From the NCBI GenBank assembly GCA_001898385.1, contig MKTT01000101.1:1-64000 (forward strand): a stretch of DNA of 64,000 bases, given 5' to 3'. The translations under genes were made by a program, and so were the position numbers. Under the pieces are notes generated by a model. It had not been told where the DNA came from and did no database searches. It saw only the letters and a list, made by a program, of their open reading frames with translations. The stretch is from Planctomycetales bacterium 71-10. Lineage in GTDB: Bacteria; Planctomycetota; Planctomycetia; Isosphaerales; Isosphaeraceae. Positions 53,781 through 63,889 of the stretch are shown in pieces. The stretch's first letter is position 1. Every line of letters starts with the position of its first letter.

Positions 53781-54665
53781 ATGGCCTACGATCGGCCGGG
53801 CTCGGCCGAGGGGGGGACGGGCGTGGCGTCCGATTCCGATGGATCGATGAAGTTGCCGGCCTACGCCGGGATGATGGCCGACTATCATCGCGCCTTCGAC
53901 CCCGAGTTGCGGGGGGTGGTGGCGGCGCTCCGGGTCCGTCCCGGGGACCTCGTCGTGGACGTGGCGTCCGGCGACGGCTCCTACTCGCGATGGCTGGCCG
54001 AGCGCGTCGGCCCCGCCGGCAAGGTCCTCGCCGTGGACGTCTCGCCCGCCTTCCTCGACCTCGCCCAACGCAAGATCGGCTCGGCCTCCGTCGCCGATCG
54101 CATCCGGTTCGTCCGCATGAACCTAGACCGTCCCGCGCTGGTCGAGGCCGCGGCGGATCTCGCGTGGTGCGCCCAGAGCCTGTACAGCCTCCCCGACCCC
54201 GTCCGGGCCGTGCGCCGCATGGCACGGCTCGTCCGGGACGGCGGACGCATCGCGGTGTTCGAAAGCGACGAACTTCATCATGTGAGCCTTCCCTGGCCCG
54301 TCGACGTCGAGCTGGCGCTGCGACGGGCGGAGTTGGAGGCGTTCGAGGCGCGATCCGATCGGCCGGCGAAATTCTACATCGCCCGCGACCTCCCGCGCAT
54401 CTTCCGCGAGGCCGGCCTCCCAGGCTGCGACGTCCAGAGCTTCGCGTTCTGCCGCCGAGCCCCATTCGACGCCCCCACCCGGGGCTTCCTGTCGGCCTAC
54501 CTCGCCGACCTCCGCGAACGCACAGCCCCCCGCCTGAGCGTCGCCATGCGAAGCCGCGTCGATGAGCTGGCCGACCCCGGCTCGCCGCTTTACCTCCTGG
54601 ACGACCCGGACTCGCTGGCGGTCTGCGTCGACCACTTGGCCGTCTCGCCCGTCCGACGCGCATGA
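53781..54665 (+). CDS. SAM-dependent methyltransferase
   Basis: A 294-residue class I methyltransferase. Motif I VVDVASGDGSYSRWL (about 58-72) binds SAM, followed by VLAVDVSPAFLDLAQ and FVRMNLDRPAL, then RLVRDGGRIAVFESDE, in the Methyltransf_11/25 order. The C-terminal 100 residues, probably substrate-binding, are not recognised. ATG at 53781 was chosen over an upstream Met because of the initial fold. It is alone, with a bidirectional hairpin after it. Confidence 0.85.
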   Translation: MAYDRPGSAEGGTGVASDSDGSMKLPAYAGMMADYHRAFDPELRGVVAALRVRPGDLVVDVASGDGSYSRWLAERVGPAGKVLAVDVSPAFLDLAQRKIGSASVADRIRFVRMNLDRPALVEAAADLAWCAQSLYSLPDPVRAVRRMARLVRDGGRIAVFESDELHHVSLPWPVDVELALRRAELEAFEARSDRPAKFYIARDLPRIFREAGLPGCDVQSFAFCRRAPFDAPTRGFLSAYLADLRERTAPRLSVAMRSRVDELADPGSPLYLLDDPDSLAVCVDHLAVSPVRRA

Positions 54666-54667
54666 AA

Positions 54668-54693
54668 GGGGGCCGCGGCGAGGCGCGGCCCCC
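54668..54693. terminator. Bidirectional hairpin between methyltransferase and ettA
   Basis: Perfect 10-bp arms at 54668-54677 and 54684-54693 with a 6-nt loop, between the convergent stops at 54665 and 54729. Confidence 0.6.
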
Positions 54694-54728
54694 GATCGTT
54701 CGGCGTGAAGGGGATCGACCCGATCGCG

Positions 54729-56402
<1,674 letters not shown>

Positions 56403-56569
56403 GGGCGCGGTGGTTCCCGAAGTCGGCCGTGGATGGTGAAGGGTCGCGGTCCGAGGCCGGGCCTCGCGCAGGCGGGAGGCTCTCCCCTTGAACCGGACCC
56501 GGCGGTCTGATATCTTGATTATCCTCCAGGCGACGCAAGGGGACAAGACGACCCCTCGCGACCACCTTG

Positions 56570-56643
56570 GCCGGGGTAGCTCAGTTGGTCAGAGCGGCGG
56601 TCTCATAATCCGCAGGTCTGGGGTTCGAGTCCCCACCCCGGTA
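56570..56643 (+). tRNA. tRNA-Met (CAT), elongator type
   Basis: A 74-nt cloverleaf. The acceptor GCCGGGG pairs with CCCCGGT (one G:T), the D arm is GCTC/GAGC, the anticodon loop is CTCATAA and the T arm TGGGG-TTCGAGT-CCCCA. CAT in the loop gives Met. The acceptor lacks the initiator C:A mismatch, so elongator Met is the call; an Ile-CAT tRNA is less likely. Position 31:39 is a T:T mismatch. CCA is not encoded. Confidence 0.93.
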
Positions 56644-57161
56644 GTTCCCTTCCTCCTCCGCTCTCCGGATGCGCGGAGGCTCCTCCTCCGAACGGATGTT
56701 GAAGCCGATCTCAACAACCCCGGAAGCAGCATTACAAAGCGACATCCTCTTTGGGTTTGAACGGATTCAAACGCTCGCCGCTTTGCAAAACCACCTTAAA
56801 ATGCATCCAACCCGTCCTGCTTAAATTAATGGGCCGGTTCGGCGCTGGACCTGCTGAAGTGGCCGAGCATGTCAGCCGCCAGCGTCTCGGTGCAGCCCGC
56901 TTCTCGCGAGAATCCCGCCATTTTCAGGGATTTGAGAGGTCGACGTCGATTCAGTTCCCAGAGACTGTATGGATCGGATCGGGGGAGTGTTCCCGGAAAT
57001 CAACGTCACAGGGGCCTAGACCCATCTCGGACCAAGTTCGCTAACGAGAGGCTTGACTCGCAGCGTCGTGATTCGTTAGCTTACGTCCCTTGTTCGGAAA
57101 CGCAGGTCGAATCGTTCTCGTTCCGACCGACCACCACGGGCAGAGCAAAAGGAGAATTTGA
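56644..57161. other. 518-bp low-GC region with no gene seen
   Basis: GC content falls to about 50-55 percent in parts, against about 70 percent around it. Small open frames lack ribosome-binding sites or domains. The last 50 bp carry the AAAAGGAG site and AT-rich leader of the PEP-CTERM gene. No clear repeat or RNA gene is seen; a remnant of inserted DNA is possible. Confidence 0.5.
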
Positions 57162-57725
57162 GTGTCCAAGCTTCACCGCATCTTGTTGGCCGGTGCCATG
57201 GTCGCCCTGGCCTCGTCCACCTCGCAGGCCGGCACCCTCGGCCCGGGCGGACTCGTCGGCTCCGCCATCAGCGTGACCACGCTGGATACCTCCGACCTCT
57301 CGACCGCCACGACCTTCACCACCGACTACGCCTTCTTCGGGGGTGTTGATTCGCTGGCCGGTGTGAGCGGCATCGCCTCGGGCGTCACGCTCGACCTCTC
57401 GACCCCCGGCTCCTTCGTGATCCAGGTCGGCGACTTCAAGTTCTACAACGCCGTCGTGACGGACACCAGCTCCGATACGACCCCGACCGGCACCAAGGTC
57501 CGCTCGTTCACCCTGACCGGTTGGGCCGACCTGGGCACCAGCCCGGTCGACACCAACACGAGCACCCTGATCATCTCCTTCAACCAGGCGCAGGGCGCCC
57601 CGATTTCGTCCAGCATCTCCATCGCCGTCCCGGCCGTCATCCCCGAGCCCAGCTCGGTCGCCCTGGCCGGCATCGGCCTGGCCGCCGCTGGCCTCTTCGG
57701 CCTCCGGAAGCGCGTCGCCAAGTGA
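57162..57725 (+). CDS. Exported PEP-CTERM anchored protein
   Basis: A 187-residue protein. A signal peptide (1-23, ending SQA) precedes a Thr/Ser/Gly-rich beta-type domain of about 130 residues. The C-terminus is a PEP-CTERM signal: VIPEPSS, a hydrophobic helix and GLRKRVAK. Exosortase would cleave there and anchor the product at the surface or in the matrix. No exosortase is in the window. The GTG at 57162 follows AAAAGGAG. An intrinsic terminator follows. Confidence 0.87.
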   Translation: MSKLHRILLAGAMVALASSTSQAGTLGPGGLVGSAISVTTLDTSDLSTATTFTTDYAFFGGVDSLAGVSGIASGVTLDLSTPGSFVIQVGDFKFYNAVVTDTSSDTTPTGTKVRSFTLTGWADLGTSPVDTNTSTLIISFNQAQGAPISSSISIAVPAVIPEPSSVALAGIGLAAAGLFGLRKRVAK

Positions 57726-58437
57726 TTGCTTCGGACGCTCGTACGACCTGAAAATCCGAGAGCGTCCGGTCCCACGGGACCGGACGCTTAATTTTTTATT
57801 GGGGCGAGCGATGCCGTCGCCGGAGGCTCATCCCATAACCTCTCTTTCAAACCCACCGACGCTGTCTGGGCCGAGATCCTGTGACCGCGAAACTCCCCGA
57901 CTCGGTGCGCAGGCTGGCTTCCACATTCGATTCCTGCGATCCATGATTCGTCCCACCTTGCCGCCGCCGAACGGCTCGGCCCGCTGCCCCTTCGAGTGCG
58001 GACGTCGCGCCGGCCACAGCTAGCTTTAGACTGCGAATTCACGACGAGATCGCCTCCAGCTCGATTCACGACTGCCATGAAGAGATCGACCTGGAAATCG
58101 AGGAGAACGGCCTGGATATCTGTTTTCGCACCACTCGTCTCAACTCTAGCTCCGATCCGCGGATTCCATGAATTTTGAGCCACATCGAAACACAACCTGT
58201 ATATCAGCTTCGACTTGGGGATTAAGACAGAGTTTCACGGGTGAAAAATCCCGGGCGGAGCGAATTTCTCCCCGCCTGCGACGCCTGAGGGATTCGCCGG
58301 GCGTCACCGGGGTCGTGACGGCGCGTGATGATTCCACGCAGCATGCTCGCAAGGTCGCGAAGATCCTTGTATAGTTCAACGTTCTTGCGGTCTCCTCATC
58401 AGGTAGGAACCGTCCTCACGAGCCAGGAAGCCCACCT
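57726..58437. other. 712-bp low-GC gap between two PEP-CTERM genes
   Basis: It opens with the intrinsic terminator; after that no convincing gene is seen. A 135-codon minus-strand frame (57788-58195) has no recognisable domain and begins inside low-GC sequence. The GC level stays lower than average until about 58430. Confidence 0.5.
57761..57795 (+). terminator. Intrinsic terminator with T-run
   Basis: 13-bp perfect arms (57761-57773 and 57776-57788) are followed by TTAATTTTTTATT, the only textbook stem-plus-T-tract terminator in the window. Confidence 0.85.
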
Positions 58438-59286
58438 ATGATTCATCCCGCCGGCGTTCGTAGAAAGATCCTGGCGATGGTCGTTCTTCTGGCGGGGGCG
58501 GTGGGAGCAAGGCCGGTCTATGGCGATCCCATCTTCCAGGAAGGCGTGACGGTCGACGGGACGCTGGTAGGGACGTTCACGGTCGATACCTATGAGGAGT
58601 TCTCGGTCGTCGGGACCTCGTTCGGGATCGCGATCCAGGGGGGGTTCAACCCTTCGTCCTACGCACTCCCGCCGGGCTATGAGTATCGTTGGATCCAGAC
58701 CGTCGCCACGACCCTGCCCGCCTACTCGTGGCAATCCCCCGGGGGGACCTACGTCGATCGCACTCGCGTCGACGACGGCAGCGGAGAATTCATCCTGGCC
58801 CGCTCTCACACGCCCTTCTATAACGACGGCATCGTGACACCCGACGGGTTGTACGAGCTTCCTTTCGCCGACAATCCTTCAAGGGTCGAGGGCCCGACCG
58901 CGTTCCACGGGACGTGGAGCCTCTCGCTCGTCGCGGTCCAGGCCCGGACCGACCTCGGGGACTTCAATCAGCCCGAGCCGGGCGTCACACGCGCGATCTA
59001 TCAGCTCGCGACGTTCGTCTGGGGTTTCGACCTCGACGCCCAGTTGCGAGCCGTCCCTCGCACACCGATCGTGCAGGTCGCGCCCGATCCCCTGGCCCTC
59101 GCGCAGATCCTGGCGGACGACCCGGACGTAGCCACCTTCGGCAACAACGCGTGGGACATCCGGGCTGGCCTGCCCAGCTCGCCCGGCGTCATCCCCGAGC
59201 CGTCGTCGTACCTGCTCGCGGCCTCCGCCCTCGTCGCCGTCGGCGTGCCGACGGCCCTGCGGCGATGCCGGCCTCGGGCCGCTTGA
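58438..59286 (+). CDS. Exported PEP-CTERM anchored protein
   Basis: A 282-residue protein. A signal peptide (1-30) is followed by a beta-rich domain with several Tyr/Trp-rich segments (YEYRWIQTV, YSWQSPGGTYV) and a C-terminal PEP-CTERM signal: VIPEPSSYLL, a hydrophobic helix and RRCRPRAA. It likely sits on the surface. It is distinct in sequence from the other PEP-CTERM gene except for the sorting signal. Function unknown. Confidence 0.85.
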   Translation: MIHPAGVRRKILAMVVLLAGAVGARPVYGDPIFQEGVTVDGTLVGTFTVDTYEEFSVVGTSFGIAIQGGFNPSSYALPPGYEYRWIQTVATTLPAYSWQSPGGTYVDRTRVDDGSGEFILARSHTPFYNDGIVTPDGLYELPFADNPSRVEGPTAFHGTWSLSLVAVQARTDLGDFNQPEPGVTRAIYQLATFVWGFDLDAQLRAVPRTPIVQVAPDPLALAQILADDPDVATFGNNAWDIRAGLPSSPGVIPEPSSYLLAASALVAVGVPTALRRCRPRAA

Positions 59287-59421
59287 CCGTCCCGCACGAC
59301 CCGGTCTGGGCTCCCTGGCGGCCGCCCCGAAGCTCGGGTAGGATCGCGGTGCGGATCCCGGCCGACCGGGGCCCTCCCGCCCGGGTCGGATTCACCCGGT
59401 CGACCGATGCAGGAGCGACCC

Positions 59422-60600
59422 ATGTTCGATCCCTCGTCCATCCAGGGGAGCTTGCGCGAATTCGGCTTCGACGGCTGGCTGCTCTATGACTTCCGCGGCT
59501 CGAACGTCCCGGCCCGGCGACTGCTCGGCCTCGGCGAGAAGCCGGGATCCCGTCGATTCTTCTACATGATCCCGGCGTCCGGCGAGCCGTCCAAGCTCGT
59601 CCACGCGATCGAGCCCAACGCCCTGGAACACCTGCCGGGCCCTCGCACCATCTACCGCTCGTGGCAGGGCCTCCAGGAAGGTGTCGCAGCGCTCGTCGGG
59701 GATGCGAAACGGGTGGCGATGGAATACGCGCCGGGGCTTTCCAACCCGTACATCTCGCGCGTGGACGCCGGCACGATCGAGTTCGTGCGCAAACTTGGGA
59801 TCGACGTCGTTTCCTCGGGCGACCTGATCCAACTCTATGAATCGGCCTGGGACGACGAGCAATGGGCCATGCACCGTGCGGCCGATCGCGTCACGACCAC
59901 GGCCTTCGACGTCGCGTGGCGATTCATCGCCGACCGCACCCGCGACGGGGGCTCCGTCCGCGAGACCGAAGTCCAGGCGACCATCCTCCACCACTTCGAG
60001 GAGAACGATCTCACGACCTACAGCCCTCCCAACGTCTCGGCCGGCCCGCACAGCGGCGACCCGCACTACGAACCCGTCGCTGGGGGCGACGCCGAGATCC
60101 GCGCCGGGGATTTCGTGCTGATCGACCTCTGGGGCAAGCTGAAGCGCCCTCGATCGGTCTACAGCGACCTCACCCGCGTGGGCTTCGTCGGGGACGCCGT
60201 GCCCGAGAAGTATGAATCGATCTTCCGGGTCGTGGCCGACGCGCGAGACGCGGCGATCGACCTAGTGCGCGAGCGCTTCCGCGCCGGTCGCCCGCTCCGC
60301 GGCTACGAGGTCGACGACGCGGCCCGCGACGTGATCCGCCGCGCCGGCCATGAATCACGCTTCACCCATCGGACGGGCCACAACATCGGCCAGGAGGTCC
60401 ACGGCAACGGTGCCAACATGGACAACCTGGAGACCCACGACGAACGCCTGGTCCTCCCCCGCACCTGCTTCTCGATCGAGCCGGGCATCTACTTCGAGGA
60501 GTTCGGCGTGCGGTCCGAGGTCGACGTCTTCGTGGACGCGGCCGGGACGGTCCATGTGACGGGGGGGCTCCAGGAGTCCGTGGTGCCGATCCTGGCGTGA
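59422..60600 (+). CDS. M24-family metallopeptidase (Xaa-Pro aminopeptidase-like)
   Basis: A 392-residue protein with the creatinase/prolidase layout: an N-terminal domain (1-150) and a pita-bread domain. The metal ligands appear in order: Asp in VLIDLWG, Asp in YSDLTRVGF, His in RTGHNIGQEVHG, Glu in FSIEPGIY and Glu in RSEVDVF. It would release an N-terminal residue before Pro, or cleave Xaa-Pro dipeptides, in the cytoplasm. ATG at 59422 has AGGAG seven bases before; ATG at 59407 is less likely. Confidence 0.9.
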   Translation: MFDPSSIQGSLREFGFDGWLLYDFRGSNVPARRLLGLGEKPGSRRFFYMIPASGEPSKLVHAIEPNALEHLPGPRTIYRSWQGLQEGVAALVGDAKRVAMEYAPGLSNPYISRVDAGTIEFVRKLGIDVVSSGDLIQLYESAWDDEQWAMHRAADRVTTTAFDVAWRFIADRTRDGGSVRETEVQATILHHFEENDLTTYSPPNVSAGPHSGDPHYEPVAGGDAEIRAGDFVLIDLWGKLKRPRSVYSDLTRVGFVGDAVPEKYESIFRVVADARDAAIDLVRERFRAGRPLRGYEVDDAARDVIRRAGHESRFTHRTGHNIGQEVHGNGANMDNLETHDERLVLPRTCFSIEPGIYFEEFGVRSEVDVFVDAAGTVHVTGGLQESVVPILA

Positions 60601-60653
60601 CGGGCCGGGACGCGGGCCCGATCTCGGAGTGGTGTCCCGGCCCCTCGGCCGGC

Positions 60654-60659
60654 TATACT
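60654..60659 (+). promoter_or_regulatory. Predicted -10 box of the cheR operon
   Basis: TATACT lies 116 bp before the GTG start of cheR. A GTGTCC-like hexamer 16 bp further upstream (60632) resembles the -35 element of the CorC gene. Confidence 0.42.
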
Positions 60660-60774
60660 CGGAACCGACCAGGGATGGAGCCGTCGCGGGCGACGTGACG
60701 GACGCCGCGACCGCCGGTGCGGGCGAACCATTCGACCTCGCGAAGGACAGCCCCGCCGGGCCCGGAGGAGCGAC

Positions 60775-61602
60775 GTGGCCGAGGCCGTCGAGGACATCGA
60801 ATTCCGACTGCTGCTGGAGGCGGTCTTCCGGAAATATCACTACGACTTCCGCGGCTACTCCACGGCCTCGCTCAAGCGCCGGCTGCGCCAGGCCCGCGAG
60901 CGGATGAACTGCTCGTCCTTCTCGCAGCTCCAGGACCGCGTGCTGCACGACCCTTCCGCCTTCCCCGAGCTGATCTCATTCCTGACGGTCCAGGTGAGCG
61001 AGCTGTTCCGCGACCCGGCCTACTTCCGGGCGATCCGCGAGCGGGTGGTCCCCTACTTGCGGACTTACCCCTCGCTGAAGGTCTGGGTGGCGGGCTGCAG
61101 CGCCGGGGAGGAGGTCTACTCCCTGGCCATCCTCTTCCGCGAGGAGGGGCTGGAGGACCGGACGATGCTCTACGGCACCGACATCAACCCCGAGGCGCTG
61201 CGCCGCGCCGAGGCGGGGGTCTACGAGCTGGACCGGATCCCCTCCTTCACGGAGAACCATCGCCTCTCGGGGGGAAAGTCGTCGCTGTCGGACTACTACA
61301 CGGCGGCCTACGGCGGGGCCGTCTTCGACAAGAGCTTGCGACGCCGGGCCGTGTTCTCCGACCACAGCCTCGCGGCCGACCAGGTCTTCGCCGAGGTCCA
61401 GCTCGTCTCCTGCCGGAACGTGCTGATCTACTTCGACCGACCCCTCCAGGACCGGGCCATCGGGCTGTTCAAGGACTCCCTGTCGCGCAAGGGGTTCCTG
61501 GGCCTGGGGGCGAAGGAGAGCCTGCGGTTCTCCTCCCATGCCGACGGTTTCGAGACCTTCGACCAGGCCGAGCGGATCTACAGGAAGCGAGGCGACGCAT
61601 GA
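60775..61602 (+). CDS. cheR: CheR-type chemotaxis methyltransferase
   Basis: A 275-residue protein. An N-terminal alpha domain precedes the SAM-binding domain: VWVAGCSAGEEVYSLAIL near 105 is motif I, with TDINPEALRRAEAGVY and LVSCRNVLIYFD following. CheR methylates glutamates of chemoreceptors; no receptor is in the window. The GTG start has GGAGGA nine bases before. Its stop overlaps the CheB start by four bases (ATGA), so the three genes 60775-63754 form one coupled unit. Confidence 0.92.
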   Translation: MAEAVEDIEFRLLLEAVFRKYHYDFRGYSTASLKRRLRQARERMNCSSFSQLQDRVLHDPSAFPELISFLTVQVSELFRDPAYFRAIRERVVPYLRTYPSLKVWVAGCSAGEEVYSLAILFREEGLEDRTMLYGTDINPEALRRAEAGVYELDRIPSFTENHRLSGGKSSLSDYYTAAYGGAVFDKSLRRRAVFSDHSLAADQVFAEVQLVSCRNVLIYFDRPLQDRAIGLFKDSLSRKGFLGLGAKESLRFSSHADGFETFDQAERIYRKRGDA

Positions 61603-62177
61603 CCCCGGGACGCGCCGAGGCGGTGGCCGTGGGCGCGTCGGCCGGGGCGCTGGAGGCGCTCTCGGCCATCCTGCCCGGGCTCCCCGCCGACTATCCCCTG
61701 CCCGTCTTCGTGGTCGTCCACCTGCCCCCGGATCGGGAGAGCCTGATGGCGAGGCTCTTGCAAGACTCCTGCCGCATCAAGATCCGCGAGGCCGAGGACA
61801 AGGAGGCGATCGAGCCGGGCACGGTGTACGTCGCCCCGCCCGATTACCACCTGCTGATCGAGCCCGACCGGCGGCTCTCCCTGTCGAGCGAGGAGCCCGT
61901 CCTGTTCTCCCGCCCCTCGATCGACGTCATGTTCGAGACCGCGGCCGAGGCCTACGGCCCGGGGCTGGTGGGGGTCGTCCTGACCGGCGCGAACAGCGAC
62001 GGGGCCCGAGGGCTGCGGGCGATCCGCGCGGCCGGCGGGTCCGGGCTGGTGCAGCGGCCCGACGCCGCCACGGCCTCGGCGATGCCCCGCGCGGCGCTGG
62101 AAGCCTGCCCCGACGCCCTCGCCTTGACGTTGCAGGAGATCGCCGAACATCTTCGTGGTATGGTAGCCTCCCGATGA
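61599..62177 (+). CDS. cheB: CheB methylesterase domain protein lacking a receiver
   Basis: A 192-residue protein equal to the catalytic half of CheB. The triad is visible: Ser14 in VGASAGALEAL, His41 in VVVHLPP and Asp134 in LTGANSDGARGL. There is no N-terminal receiver domain, so it is not switched by direct phosphorylation like classical CheB. It overlaps cheR at the start and the hybrid kinase at the stop, each by four bases. Confidence 0.92.
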   Translation: MTPGRAEAVAVGASAGALEALSAILPGLPADYPLPVFVVVHLPPDRESLMARLLQDSCRIKIREAEDKEAIEPGTVYVAPPDYHLLIEPDRRLSLSSEEPVLFSRPSIDVMFETAAEAYGPGLVGVVLTGANSDGARGLRAIRAAGGSGLVQRPDAATASAMPRAALEACPDALALTLQEIAEHLRGMVASR

Positions 62178-63754
62178 GCGACGCGACCCATGAGCCCGTC
62201 TACTTCCTGATGGTCGACGACCGTGAGGAGAACCTCGTGGCGCAGGAGGCCCTCCTGCGCCGCGACGGCCTCGTCCTCCTGCGGGCGCGCTCCGGCCCGG
62301 ACGCCCTGGAGCTGCTGCTCAAGCACGAGGTCGCCCTGGCCCTGGTCGACGTGCAGATGCCGGGGATGGACGGCTTCGAGCTGGCCGAGCTGATGCGGGG
62401 GTCCGAGCGCACCCGCCGCGTGCCGATCATCTTCCTCACCGCCGGCGGGGCCGACCAGTCGCGCCGGTTCCGCGGCTACGGTGCCGGCGCGGTCGACTTC
62501 CTGAACAAGCCGCTGGAGCCGGACGTCCTGCGCAGCAAGGTCGACGTCTTCTTCGAGCTGGCCCGCCAGCGCGACGAGCTGAAGGCGGCCCTCGCCGAGA
62601 ACGCCCGGCTGCTGGAGGAGAGCCGCCGTCACGCCGCCGTCCTGCGCGAAGCCGACCGCTTCAAGGACGAGTTCCTGGCGATGCTCGCCCACGAGCTTCG
62701 GAACCCCCTCGCGGTCGTCTCCAACGCCATCCAGGTCTGGAAGCGGAGCGACCGCCCCGAGCACCAGGGCTGGGCGAAGCAGGTCATCGAGAACCAGTTG
62801 ACGACGCTCTCGCGGCTGATCGACGACCTCCTGGACGTCTCGCGGATCACCCACGGCAAGATCCGCATCAAGAAGCAGGTGCTCGACCCCGGCGCGATCC
62901 TCAACCAGGCCGTCGAGGCCGTCTCCCCGCTCATCGAGGAGCGCAAGCACGAGCTGACGGTCGATCTCGGCCACGGCTCCGCCCGCATCGACGTCGACCC
63001 GACCCGGCTCGAACAGGTCGTCGTCAACCTCCTGGCCAACGCCGCGAAATACTCGGGCGACTCCTCCAGGATCCGGCTGGCCAGCCGGGTCGAGGGCGAC
63101 CGGCTGGTCGTCTCCGTCGAGGACGAGGGGGTCGGCATCGCGCCCGAGCAGCTCCCCCGGATGTTCGAGCTGTTCGCCCAGGGCGAACGCTCGATCGCCC
63201 GCTCGGAAGGGGGGCTCGGGATCGGCTTGACCCTGGTCAAGTCGCTCGTGGAACTCCACGGCGGCACGATCGACGCCCGGAGCGAGGGCCTGGGGCGCGG
63301 CAGCACGTTCACCGTCCGCCTGCCCCTCGCGGACGCCCCCGCGGCCGAGGCGGCCGACGCCGCCTCCCGGGATCGGGCCGCCCCCGCGCGACGGCTCCGC
63401 GTCCTCGTCGTCGACGACAACGCGGACACCGCCTGGGGCCTCTCGCGGCTGCTCCAGCTCCACGGGCACGACGTCGCGATCGCCCACGACGGCCCGGCCG
63501 CCGTCGCCTCGGCGCGCGAGAGCCGCCCCGACGCCGTGCTACTCGACATCGGCCTGCCCGGCATGACCGGGTACGAGGTCGCCCGCAAGATCCGCGAAGA
63601 GCCCGGCTGCCGCGACGCCCGGCTGATCGCCGTCACCGGCTACGCCCAGGACAAGGATCGCGCCCGGACCCGCGAGGCGGGCTTCGACGACCACATGGCC
63701 AAGCCCGTCGACCTCGACGCCCTGCTCGCCAAGCTGGAGGAGCCGCGGCCGTGA
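62174..63754 (+). CDS. Hybrid kinase: receiver-HisKA-HATPase-receiver
   Basis: A 526-residue soluble protein. Receiver 1 (1-125) has phospho-acceptor Asp59 in LVDVQMPG. A short coiled coil leads to HisKA with His173 in LAHELRNPL, then HATPase_c (NLLANAAKYS, DEGVGI, GGLGIGLTLVKS). Receiver 2 (about 405-520) has Asp458 in LLDIGLPG. No membrane segment or sensor domain is present, so input probably comes from phosphotransfer to receiver 1 or from CheR/CheB. ATG overlaps the cheB stop. Confidence 0.92.
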   Translation: MSDATHEPVYFLMVDDREENLVAQEALLRRDGLVLLRARSGPDALELLLKHEVALALVDVQMPGMDGFELAELMRGSERTRRVPIIFLTAGGADQSRRFRGYGAGAVDFLNKPLEPDVLRSKVDVFFELARQRDELKAALAENARLLEESRRHAAVLREADRFKDEFLAMLAHELRNPLAVVSNAIQVWKRSDRPEHQGWAKQVIENQLTTLSRLIDDLLDVSRITHGKIRIKKQVLDPGAILNQAVEAVSPLIEERKHELTVDLGHGSARIDVDPTRLEQVVVNLLANAAKYSGDSSRIRLASRVEGDRLVVSVEDEGVGIAPEQLPRMFELFAQGERSIARSEGGLGIGLTLVKSLVELHGGTIDARSEGLGRGSTFTVRLPLADAPAAEAADAASRDRAAPARRLRVLVVDDNADTAWGLSRLLQLHGHDVAIAHDGPAAVASARESRPDAVLLDIGLPGMTGYEVARKIREEPGCRDARLIAVTGYAQDKDRARTREAGFDDHMAKPVDLDALLAKLEEPRP

Positions 63755-63772
63755 ACGCGAAGGGGTGAGGAG

Positions 63773-63843
63773 CTACCCGGCCTGGATTCGAACCAGGAAA
63801 AACAGGACCAAAACCTGTTGTGATACCGTTTCACCACCGGGTA
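63773..63843 (-). tRNA. tRNA-Gln (TTG)
   Basis: A 71-nt cloverleaf on the minus strand. The acceptor TACCCGG/CCGGGTA, D arm GTGA/TCAC, anticodon arm ACAGG-TTTTGGT-CCTGT and T arm CCTGG-TTCGAAT-CCAGG all pair. The anticodon TTG and the G discriminator fit glutamine. CCA is not encoded. Confidence 0.95.
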
Positions 63844-63889
63844 AGCGTCACGGCATTCTATCCGCGCCGGCGTCGCTCGGGAAGGCGAG

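Noticed and set aside
57788-58195. A 135-residue minus-strand protein in the low-GC gap
   Set aside because: No domain, no convincing ribosome-binding site, and a composition like the surrounding non-coding DNA.
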